In this document: one piece after another, positions 1 to 4,328 of the stretch
How the letters are laid out: every line of letters starts with the position of its first letter
Position numbering within the stretch: position 1 is the first letter of the stretch
Assembly (NCBI GenBank): GCA_001768965.1
Contig: MEMY01000071.1
Span: 18,069 to 23,303, forward strand
Length of the DNA stretch: 5,235 nt
Direction: 5' to 3'
DNA from: an archaeon RBG_16_50_20
GTDB taxonomy: Archaea > Thermoproteota > Bathyarchaeia > 40CM-2-53-6
Notes under the pieces: model-generated
Told to the model about the DNA's origin: nothing
What the model saw: the letters and a program-made list of their open reading frames with translations, nothing else
Database searches by the model: none
Translations under genes and position numbers: made by a program

Positions 1-150
1 GCCGAATCTTCTCGCAGCCTCGATCATTATACGACCGTCGCCGGCCCCAAGATCGAAGAGTATTTCGCCGCGTCGTAGTTGCGCTAATCGGAGCATTTGA
101 CGGACAATGTGTTTAGGAGTGGGTATGTATGCGACGTCAATGTCCACCAC
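1..150 (-). CDS. class I SAM-dependent methyltransferase, aKMT-like (partial, N-terminal 50 residues)
   Basis: Fifty codons of an open minus-strand frame run off the left edge. The fragment has a short N-terminus with YIPTP (residues 8-12), a helix around 13-25, and then DLGAGDGR (33-40), the glycine-rich SAM-binding motif I of Rossmann-fold methyltransferases, followed by a helix IMIEAARRFG. The order 'Y-x-PTP, V-R-x-ML, 8-10 residues, DLGxGDGR' is what I recall for archaeal protein-lysine methyltransferases of the aKMT type, which methylate chromatin and other proteins at lysines; the substrate here is inference. An in-frame TAG at 169-171 limits the start. GTG at 150 or GTG at 147 are the only reasonable starts and no Shine-Dalgarno precedes them, which fits a leaderless transcript. 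It is divergent from the acyl-CoA synthetase. The family call is solid; the specific aKMT identity is moderate. Confidence 0.8.
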   Translation of the reverse strand, partial: MVDIDVAYIPTPKHIVRQMLRLAQLRRGEILFDLGAGDGRIMIEAARRFG

Positions 151-170
151 GGGCAGAACACAAGATTTCT

Positions 171-180
171 AGTATACCCA
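171..180 (-). promoter_or_regulatory. candidate TATA box for the methyltransferase
   Basis: Read on the minus strand this is TGGGTATACT. Its GTATACT core is centred about 24-27 nt upstream of the two candidate GTG starts (150 and 147), the spacing expected of an archaeal TATA box to a leaderless transcription start. No Shine-Dalgarno lies before the GTGs, which agrees. The match is short and the element has no clear purine-rich BRE, so this is a weak call. Confidence 0.35.
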
Positions 181-246
181 AGAATTCCTAATGAATGTTT
201 CAGCGGTGAAGTTGTGTTCTTCCTTGTTGCTAACGAGAGAAATGGA

Positions 247-260
247 AAACAATGCTTAGA
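247..260 (+). promoter_or_regulatory. candidate BRE/TATA element for the acyl-CoA synthetase
   Basis: The segment reads AACAATGCTTAGA after a purine-rich GGAAA. Its AATGCTTA part begins 36 nt before the ATG at 287. Similar AATGCTTTA elements lie 38 and 35 nt before the two tRNA genes of this window. With initiation about 26 nt downstream of the TATA centre, the transcript would start within a few bases of the ATG, making it leaderless or nearly so; there is no convincing Shine-Dalgarno before 287. Confidence 0.45.
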
Positions 261-286
261 AGAAGCTACTTTCTGACTCGCCAAAG

Positions 287-2023
287 ATGGAATTGTCAAG
301 CCTGAAGGAGTTCATCGCTGCGCGAGATTTCCTTCTGAAGGCTCATGACTATCGAGAAGCGAAAGAGGGGTTCGTGTGGCCCAAGCTCGCAAATTTCAAC
401 TGGGCTCGAGACTACTTTGATACGTTGGCTGTTCATTGCACAAATCCAGCCCTTGTCTATGTTGATGACAAAGGAGCTGAAAAGAAAGTCAGCTTTCCAA
501 CATTGAAAGATAGGTCGAACAAGGCCGCGAACTTCCTCCGCGACCTAGGTTTGGTTAAGGGGGATCGAGTCATGTTGATGATGCCCAATTCTGTCGAATT
601 GTTCGAAATTCTGCTAGGCGCGATGAAATTCGGATGCGCAATTATTCCGGCCTCGACCCTACTTACCGCGGATGACATCAGAGACAGAATCGCCCGAGGT
701 AGGGTCAAGTGCATAGTCACGGATGGAGAGCTAGCCAGCAGAGTTGATCAAGCAGCAGTTCGGCCAACTGACTCAGTGTTTAAGGTAAGCTGGGGAGCGG
801 GACCGAGGAATTGGGTCGACTATAATGAGATTGATGGACAGTCTGCAAACTTCAAGTCCGAAGAAGAATTCTCAGAGGATGATGAGCTCCTCATTTATTT
901 CACATCTGGGACGACTGCGAAACCGAAGCTGGTACTTCAAACTCACCGAACTTATCCGGTTGGCCACCTGACAACAATGTACTGGATAGGCGTGAAAAGG
1001 GGAGAACTGCACTACAATGTAAGTGCCCCGGGATGGGCAAAATACGCCTACAGTAGCATTTTCGGGGTTTGGAACGCGGAAGCCACTAGCTTCGTGTACA
1101 ATTACACTGGCAGATTCAATGCCAAACAGACTCTCGAAGTGATCGAGAGATATCAAGTGAACACTTTCTGTGCGCCTCCCACAGTTTGGCGATTCCTGCT
1201 TTTAGAAGACTTCAAGAAGTACCACTTTTCGCTGAGAGAGATGGTGAGCGCAGGGGAACCAGTAAACCCGGAAATAATTCAGCGAGTCAAAGACGCGACT
1301 GGGCTCACGTTGAGAGAGGGTTTCGGTCAGACTGAAACAACGCTTCAGATTGGAGTGTTTCCTGGCATGGAGCCTAGGCTTGGTTCAATGGGGGTCGAGG
1401 CGCCGGGGTTTCACATCAGTATATTGGATGACGACTACTCGCCAGTTCCAGCCAAGACCGACGGCGTGGTTGCCATACGAGTCAAACCGGAAAGACCTGT
1501 GGGAGTAATGGCAGGATACATCGATCCGAGAGAGAAGAACAGGGAAGTTTTCGTGGGCGACTGGTATCTTACGGGCGATGTGGCTTCTCAAGACGAAGAA
1601 GGATACTTTTGGTTCGTTGGGAGAGCCGACGACGTGTTCAAGAGTTCTGATTATAGAATAAGCGCCTTTGAACTCGAGAGCGAGATCATGGCTCATCCGG
1701 CGGTGACGGAGGTGGCTGTGGTCGCAAGTCCTGATTCTTTGAGAGGGTTTGTGCCGAAGGCGTATGTAACACTAAAACCCGGCGTTGCTCCTTCAAAGGA
1801 GTTGGCATACAATATTTTCAAATTCACACGAGAGAGAGTGGCTCCCTACAAGCGACCGAGAATCATACAGTTCACTGAGGAATTGCCAAAGACGGTCAGT
1901 GGAAAGATCAAACGCACGGATCTCAGGAAAACCGAAACTGACCTCAGAAGCAAAAACGCGAGGTCGAAGGACGAGTACTTCGAAAGCGATTTCCAAGCAG
2001 AACTGAAGGCTCAAAGAAAATAG
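287..2023 (+). CDS. AMP-forming acyl-CoA synthetase, medium-chain (ACSM/MACS) type
   Basis: This 578-residue ANL-superfamily enzyme should activate a carboxylic acid with ATP to an acyl-adenylate and transfer it to CoA, in the cytosol. The large domain occupies roughly residues 40-450 and the mobile C-terminal domain 450-550. Visible motifs are the phosphate-binding loop YFTSGTTAKPK (204-214), EGFGQTET (344-351), YLTGD with the ribose-binding Asp431 (427-431), GRADDVFKSSDYRIS at the hinge (445-459), and PKTVSGKIKR with the catalytic lysine at about 540. NVSAPGWAK (244-252), TFCAPPT (293-299) and KSSDYRISAFELES resemble medium-chain and aromatic acyl-CoA synthetases more than acetyl-CoA synthetase; the true acid cannot be read from sequence. 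Length is normal, plus a charged tail of about 30 residues. The usual glycine after TSGTT is alanine (Ala211). ATG at 287 fits the N-terminus and the promoter spacing. It stands alone, divergent from the methyltransferase. Confidence 0.93.
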   Translation: MELSSLKEFIAARDFLLKAHDYREAKEGFVWPKLANFNWARDYFDTLAVHCTNPALVYVDDKGAEKKVSFPTLKDRSNKAANFLRDLGLVKGDRVMLMMPNSVELFEILLGAMKFGCAIIPASTLLTADDIRDRIARGRVKCIVTDGELASRVDQAAVRPTDSVFKVSWGAGPRNWVDYNEIDGQSANFKSEEEFSEDDELLIYFTSGTTAKPKLVLQTHRTYPVGHLTTMYWIGVKRGELHYNVSAPGWAKYAYSSIFGVWNAEATSFVYNYTGRFNAKQTLEVIERYQVNTFCAPPTVWRFLLLEDFKKYHFSLREMVSAGEPVNPEIIQRVKDATGLTLREGFGQTETTLQIGVFPGMEPRLGSMGVEAPGFHISILDDDYSPVPAKTDGVVAIRVKPERPVGVMAGYIDPREKNREVFVGDWYLTGDVASQDEEGYFWFVGRADDVFKSSDYRISAFELESEIMAHPAVTEVAVVASPDSLRGFVPKAYVTLKPGVAPSKELAYNIFKFTRERVAPYKRPRIIQFTEELPKTVSGKIKRTDLRKTETDLRSKNARSKDEYFESDFQAELKAQRK

Positions 2024-2073
2024 TGCGGGGGATCTAGAATATCCTGTGGAATATTGGTGAGATCGTCAAACTC

Positions 2074-2088
2074 AGTAATGCTTTAAGC
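2074..2088 (+). promoter_or_regulatory. candidate BRE/TATA element for tRNA-Asp
   Basis: The sequence AGTAATGCTTTAAGC places a CTTTAA TATA-like core about 31 nt before the first base of the mature tRNA at 2115. That allows initiation a few bases upstream of the 5' end processed by RNase P. The nonamer AATGCTTTA (2077-2085) recurs exactly before tRNA-Lys (3427-3435). Confidence 0.5.
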
Positions 2089-2114
2089 TGGCTCGCGGAT
2101 TTGTGGGTAACCGG

Positions 2115-2219
2115 GCCCTGGTCGTTCAGTGGTCTAGGATGACGGCCTGTCACGTCGTCGACGCGGGTTCGAATCCCGCCCAAAGGAGTAGCGAAATCTT
2201 CTCCTGGCGAGGGGCGCCA
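2115..2219 (+). tRNA. tRNA-Asp(GTC) with an acceptor-stem intron
   Basis: The cloverleaf reads as follows: 5' acceptor GCCCTGG (2115-2121); D stem GTTC/GGAT (2124-2127 with 2137-2140); anticodon stem ACGGC/GTCGT (2142-2146 with 2154-2158) with loop CTGTCAC and anticodon GTC at 2149-2151; a 4-nt variable region; T stem GCGGG/CCCGC with loop TTCGAAT (2163-2179). Read straight on, the 3' acceptor would be CCAAAGG, leaving three mismatches. Removing 2183-2211 gives CCA plus GGGC, a perfect 7-bp acceptor stem, followed by discriminator G (2216) and an encoded CCA (2217-2219). G73 together with GTC matches the known aspartate identity set. The mature molecule is 73 nt before CCA. Position 9 is C, which is less usual. 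A TATA-like element lies about 31 nt upstream, and the zinc-ribbon gene converges on its 3' end. Confidence 0.93.
2183..2211 (+). other. tRNA-Asp intron at position 68/69 with BHB motif
   Basis: This 29-nt insertion splits the 3' strand of the acceptor stem. The predicted BHB is complete. The inner helix is AGGAG (2184-2188) with CTCCT (2201-2205), closed by a 12-nt loop. The 4-bp central helix is CGCC (2177-2180) with GGCG (2206-2209), all Watson-Crick. The two 3-nt bulges are 2181-2183 and 2210-2212, cut between their second and third bases. The outer helix is only 2 bp (2175-2176 with 2213-2214). The cut sites predicted by the BHB coincide exactly with those needed to close the acceptor stem. 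The central helix uses T-stem bases, so the precursor fold competes with the mature fold, as is usual for non-canonical introns. Confidence 0.88.
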
Positions 2220-2231
2220 ACCCGCGTTCCG

Positions 2232-2372
2232 TCACTCGTTCAATCCAGTTAACGTTTTGATATCCTTGCTCTCGAGTGTGGTACTCTTGCAGTGTGGGCA
2301 TGCAGGGCTCTTGGTCTGCGAAAGAAATTCATAACCACAGTCGCCGCACTTGAAATATGCCGCTCTGTCCAA
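2232..2372 (-). CDS. 46-residue zinc-ribbon protein
   Basis: This small minus-strand frame carries two CxxC knuckles: YFKCGDCGYEF with Cys9 and Cys12, and PACPHCKS with Cys25 and Cys28. The 12-residue gap gives a one-zinc ribbon of rubredoxin/CPxCG style. The frame is bounded upstream by an in-frame TGA near 2411; no ATG or GTG precedes the first knuckle, so TTG at 2372 is the likely start, giving MDRAAYFKC. A weak AAGGTTGA Shine-Dalgarno-like run lies 5-12 nt before it. Such tiny zinc ribbons are common in archaea and mostly uncharacterised; DNA, RNA or protein contacts are all possible, so no function is assigned. It is divergent from HtrA and ends 13 nt from the encoded CCA of tRNA-Asp. 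The well-spaced cysteines argue for a real gene despite its size. Confidence 0.68.
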   Translation of the reverse strand: MDRAAYFKCGDCGYEFLSQTKSPACPHCKSTTLESKDIKTLTGLNE

Positions 2373-2408
2373 GCTCTCAACCTTTGACTGTGTTCTGCGG
2401 TCACTTAG

Positions 2409-2420
2409 TCATTAAATAGA
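2409..2420. promoter_or_regulatory. candidate shared TATA element between zinc-ribbon gene and HtrA
   Basis: The AT-rich core ATTAAATA reads as TTAAATA rightwards and TATTTAAT leftwards, and it is the only strongly AT-rich block in the 82-nt gap between the two divergent starts. Initiation about 26 nt away would fall near 2388 leftwards and 2440 rightwards, giving leaders of roughly 15 nt each. The rightward estimate puts the HtrA Shine-Dalgarno at the very 5' end of the message, so the exact start must be slightly nearer the box or the assignment is imperfect. Confidence 0.4.
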
Positions 2421-2439
2421 TTGGCGATTCTTCTGCGGC

Positions 2440-2445
2440 GAGGTG
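2440..2445 (+). promoter_or_regulatory. Shine-Dalgarno site selecting the TTG start of HtrA
   Basis: GAGGTG complements the archaeal 16S rRNA 3' end over six bases and lies 9 nt before TTG at 2455. It overlaps an in-frame GTG (2443) that is followed at once by TAA (2446-2448), so translation cannot begin further upstream and TTG 2455 is the first usable start. Confidence 0.6.
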
Positions 2446-2454
2446 TAACGTGCA

Positions 2455-3396
2455 TTGCTGCCTGTAAATGAGAAGGATATTGTCGCGGCTATACAGAAGG
2501 TAAGTCCAGCGGTCGTTTCCGTTGCGACTCTGAAAGTCATCCGAGAGAATTTCTTTGACACGATCCCGCTACGGGGTCTTGGATCTGGGATCATCTTCGA
2601 TTCGAACGGTGGGATCCTCACGAACCATCACATAGTTGACGACGCGGACCGGGTTGAAGTGGTCACGACTGATGGCAAGAAGTTTCATGGTGAGGTTTTG
2701 GGGTCAGATGCCACGTCTGATGTCGCCGTCGTCCGCGTGGATGGCGAGAATCTGCCAGCAGTGAAACTAGGAGACTCCGACAAACTAGTTGTTGGAAAGA
2801 TCGCGATTGCGATCGGAAACCCATACGGTTTCCTACTCCCAGGACCGACGGCGACGGTTGGAGTGATAAGCGCACTCAAACGCCACATCCACATTGAAGA
2901 TCACATGTACGAGGATCTGATACAAACCGACGCCTCCATCAACCCGGGCAACAGCGGTGGACCATTGGTTGACAGTTCTGGTATGGTTGTCGGGGTGAAT
3001 ACGGCGAACATACCTTTCGCTCAAGGTATTGGATTCGCCATCCCAATCAATACCGCACGAAGGATCGCCAGAGAGATCATAGAACATGGCCACGTCGTTA
3101 GGCCGTACCTTGGAATCTCGGGTGTGACTTTGAGCCATGAAATCGCCCAATCCTACGACATACCGCAGGAGAAGGGTGTCCTTGTGGTTAGAGTTGGGAG
3201 AGGTAGTCCGGCAGACCGAAGCGGAGTATCGGGAGGCGACGTTATCCTTGAAGCCGAAAGCCAGCCACTCAAGAGTTGGGAAGACCTGCAACATCTAGTT
3301 CAGAACAAGAAGGTCGGCGACAAACTCGAACTGTCCATCGGACGAGATAGAGACCAAGGCAAAATCAATGTCGTGCTTGCGGAAGCGCCTCGATAG
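2455..3396 (+). CDS. HtrA/DegP-type serine protease with one PDZ domain
   Basis: The 313-residue protein is a trypsin-fold S1C protease/chaperone that degrades or refolds damaged proteins. The protease domain spans about 8-210, with catalytic His59 in LTNHHIVD, Asp89 in DATSDVAVV and Ser167 in NPGNSGGPLVD; GNPYGF (121-126) and GIGFAIPI (191-198) are the other conserved blocks. A single PDZ domain follows (about 215-310), with the carboxylate-binding YLGIS (218-222) and the SPADRSGVSGGDVI core (251-264). All triad residues are intact. There is no signal peptide or membrane segment, and an in-frame stop nine bases upstream of the TTG start excludes a longer N-terminus, so a cytosolic location is inferred; secreted bacterial DegP/DegQ enzymes and many archaeal relatives have an N-terminal leader or anchor. 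TTG is supported by the GAGGTG site. It is divergent from the zinc-ribbon gene and is followed by tRNA-Lys. Confidence 0.95.
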   Translation: MLPVNEKDIVAAIQKVSPAVVSVATLKVIRENFFDTIPLRGLGSGIIFDSNGGILTNHHIVDDADRVEVVTTDGKKFHGEVLGSDATSDVAVVRVDGENLPAVKLGDSDKLVVGKIAIAIGNPYGFLLPGPTATVGVISALKRHIHIEDHMYEDLIQTDASINPGNSGGPLVDSSGMVVGVNTANIPFAQGIGFAIPINTARRIAREIIEHGHVVRPYLGISGVTLSHEIAQSYDIPQEKGVLVVRVGRGSPADRSGVSGGDVILEAESQPLKSWEDLQHLVQNKKVGDKLELSIGRDRDQGKINVVLAEAPR

Positions 3397-3410
3397 TCAA
3401 TCAACACAGA

Positions 3411-3420
3411 GATTTTGTTT
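3411..3420 (+). terminator. possible T-rich terminator after HtrA
   Basis: GATTTTGTTT begins 14 nt after the HtrA stop and ends just before the tRNA-Lys promoter. Archaeal RNA polymerase terminates on oligo-T tracts without needing a hairpin. The run is interrupted by a G, so the call is tentative. Confidence 0.35.
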
Positions 3421-3423
3421 CTG

Positions 3424-3439
3424 CAAAATGCTTTAGATA
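3424..3439 (+). promoter_or_regulatory. candidate BRE/TATA element for tRNA-Lys
   Basis: CAAAATGCTTTAGATA combines an A-rich BRE-like part with a CTTTAGATA TATA-like part, centred about 27-29 nt before the tRNA 5' end at 3462. It contains the same AATGCTTTA nonamer as the tRNA-Asp promoter. Confidence 0.55.
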
Positions 3440-3492
3440 CGGGTCGGAGCTTTCAGCGTCGGGGCCCGTAGCTCAGTCAGGTAGAGCATCGG

Positions 3493-3516
3493 TGACGTCT
3501 TAGCAACGTCGGTGAT
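3493..3516 (+). other. tRNA-Lys intron 1, position 30/31 (non-canonical)
   Basis: This 24-nt intron interrupts the 5' strand of the anticodon stem. The inner helix is GACGT (3494-3498) with ACGTC (3506-3510) around a 7-nt loop. The central helix is CATC (3487-3490) with GGTG (3511-3514), including one G-T pair. The bulges are 3491-3493 and 3515-3517, cut after their second base. The exons join G3492 to G3517, completing TCGGG. Confidence 0.88.
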
Positions 3517-3523
3517 GCTTTTA

Positions 3524-3552
3524 CCTCTGGGATTACGAATCTCTGGGAAGCC
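3524..3552 (+). other. tRNA-Lys intron 2, canonical position 37/38
   Basis: This 29-nt intron follows the anticodon-adjacent A37 (3523). The central helix is CTTT (3518-3521, including part of the anticodon) with GAAG (3547-3550), one T-G pair. The bulges are 3522-3524 and 3551-3553. The inner stem is CT/GG (3525-3526 with 3545-3546), a small internal mismatch, then GGGATT with AATCTC (3529-3534 with 3538-3543) and a 3-nt loop. The outer helix is the anticodon stem itself, but only after intron 1 has gone. Confidence 0.9.
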
Positions 3553-3558
3553 ACCCGA

Positions 3559-3589
3559 AAAGCACGCGACAACTCGCGGTCTTGGGGAA
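3559..3589 (+). other. tRNA-Lys intron 3, position 43/44 (non-canonical)
   Basis: This 31-nt intron lies between the anticodon stem and variable region. Its stem is AAG/CTT (3560-3562 with 3581-3583), a small irregularity, then ACGCGA with TCGCG and T (3564-3569 with 3574-3578 and 3580) around loop CAAC. The central helix CCC (3554-3556) with GGG (3584-3586) has three G-C pairs plus an A-G mismatch, so the BHB is slightly relaxed. The bulges are 3557-3559 and 3588-3590. A 44/45 junction (3560-3590) would also give a 5-nt variable region, so the boundary is certain only to about one base. Confidence 0.75.
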
Positions 3590-3622
3590 GGGTCCCGGGT
3601 TCAAATCCCGGCGGGCCCGCCA

Positions 3623-3889
3623 GCCTTCTATTGAGATTTCTAGGTGGCCGCGCTCGGACGACAGGGTTCGAAGTTGGTTCCTTCAGCCTACTTGAACGAG
3701 GGAGGGTGTGTGTAATTTTGTGGGGAAAGCATGTTACTTTGCGCTGAGGGAACCCACCAAGGTCGAATTGCGTCATAGTGCAAAATAGTGTTGGGGGTTG
3801 TAGCGTTTTGTCTTGCCTGTTTGGGTATCCCAATTATTCGGCCAGTCATTGCGTTCGATTCTCGTGTTACTGGTCCCGGCGTTTTATGA
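3623..3889. other. intergenic stretch without a recognisable gene
   Basis: These 267 nt separate tRNA-Lys from the 3' end of the leftward thiolase/DUF35 operon, so the region is convergent. I found no credible coding frame, tRNA or C/D-box arrangement. The plus strand from about 3690 to 3830 is markedly G/T-rich, with several G runs (GGGAGGG near 3693, GGGG near 3722, GGGGG near 3793), and a perfect short hairpin TTGGGTATCCCAA sits at 3821-3833. No clear oligo-T terminator was seen for the leftward operon. Confidence 0.5.
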
Positions 3890-4324
3890 TCAGTGAAGGG
3901 TGAACGCGTAAGTTGCTCCGGTCTCACTCTTCTCCGTGACGAGCCTGACTTTCGCGCCGGTTTTCAGCTTACTGTATTCGGGATTTGTTACCCATGCTAG
4001 GATCTTCACGCCCTCCTTCATCTTGGCAACGGCGACAGTATATGGTGGACTCTCTGCGAAGTTCTTTGGGCGGATCATTATGTGCGTGAAGGTTTCGATT
4101 TCTCCCTCTCCTTCAATTTCCATCCACTCTGGTTCAGAGCTCAGGCATGTCGAGCAGTCCGCTACAGGCGGAAAAGACAGGCTACCGCACTTGCGACACT
4201 TAGAAGCGTAAACTTTTCCGTTTTCTAGTCCTTTCCAAAACTCTGAGAGTTTTCTCGTTGATATTTCAAGGCTGAACGTAATTGGTTTTGAAATGAACTT
4301 AGGCTTCCCTGGGCTGGTCGTCAA
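3890..4324 (-). CDS. DUF35 zinc-ribbon/OB-fold acyl-CoA-binding protein, thiolase partner
   Basis: This 144-residue protein has the two-part DUF35 layout: an N-terminal helix (about 22-35, RKLSEFWKGLENGK), a zinc ribbon with Cys43, Cys46, Cys57 and Cys60 (KCRKCGSLSFPP...DCSTC), and an OB-fold of about 65-140 beginning EWMEIEGEGEIETFTHI. In the archaeal thiolase/HMG-CoA synthase complex the DUF35 subunit bridges the two enzymes and its OB-fold helps form a shared CoA site through which acetoacetyl-CoA passes; that is family knowledge, and its use here is inferred from the neighbouring thiolase. The start is TTG at 4324: no ATG or GTG gives a full ribbon, and AGGAG lies 8 nt before it on the minus strand. 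It begins 4 nt after the thiolase stop, indicating cotranscription and probably translational coupling. Length and cysteines are normal. Confidence 0.9.
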   Translation of the reverse strand: MTTSPGKPKFISKPITFSLEISTRKLSEFWKGLENGKVYASKCRKCGSLSFPPVADCSTCLSSEPEWMEIEGEGEIETFTHIMIRPKNFAESPPYTVAVAKMKEGVKILAWVTNPEYSKLKTGAKVRLVTEKSETGATYAFTLH

Positions 4325-4328
4325 TTTC

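Larger units (their letters stand above)
3462..3622 (+). tRNA. tRNA-Lys(TTT) with three introns
   Basis: Acceptor GGGCCCG (3462-3468) pairs perfectly with CGGGCCC (3612-3618), followed by discriminator G (3619) and encoded CCA (3620-3622). The D stem is GCTC/GAGC (3471-3474 with 3484-3487) and the T stem CCGGG/CCCGG with loop TTCAAAT (3595-3611). The 106 nt between D arm and T arm are far too long for a class I tRNA. Excising 3493-3516, 3524-3552 and 3559-3589 leaves anticodon stem TCGGG/CCCGA (five pairs), loop CTTTTAA and a 5-nt variable region GGGTC. The anticodon TTT is at 3520-3522. The exons are 31, 7, 6 and 30 nt, giving a 74-nt mature molecule before CCA. Each junction coincides with a BHB. 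Acceptor, loop and anticodon all agree with archaeal tRNA-Lys. Confidence 0.95.

Noticed and set aside
84..299. 71-codon minus-strand ORF over the divergent promoter region
   Set aside because: No domain signature; it overlaps the start of the acyl-CoA synthetase and the N-terminus of the methyltransferase in another frame.
2115..2187. Intronless tRNA-Asp ending at A2187
   Set aside because: The acceptor stem would have three mismatches, the wrong discriminator base and no CCA, whereas the spliced model is perfect.
3494..3510. A 5-bp stem with 7-nt loop CTTAGCA that resembles a Leu(TAG) anticodon arm
   Set aside because: A leucine tRNA would need a long variable arm with matching structure, and the stem does not follow the D arm at the right distance. 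It is explained as the inner hairpin of intron 1.
3489..3548. Short direct repeats TCGGTGA (3489, 3509) and CTCTGGGA (3525, 3541), considered as a repeat array
   Set aside because: Each occurs only twice and falls on BHB and intron stem strands of tRNA-Lys; there is no CRISPR-like spacing or further copies.
3477..3833. 118-codon minus-strand ORF containing a GPPGFEPGT-like stretch
   Set aside because: It runs antisense through tRNA-Lys; that peptide is the well-known false translation of the opposite strand of a tRNA T arm and 3' end.
3821..3833. Hairpin TTGGGTATCCCAA as a terminator
   Set aside because: No T tract follows on either strand and archaeal termination does not depend on such stems; recorded only as a minor inverted repeat.
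3688..3927. 79-codon minus-strand ORF overlapping the end of the DUF35 gene
   Set aside because: Low-complexity composition with no recognisable motif, and out of frame with the well-supported DUF35 gene.
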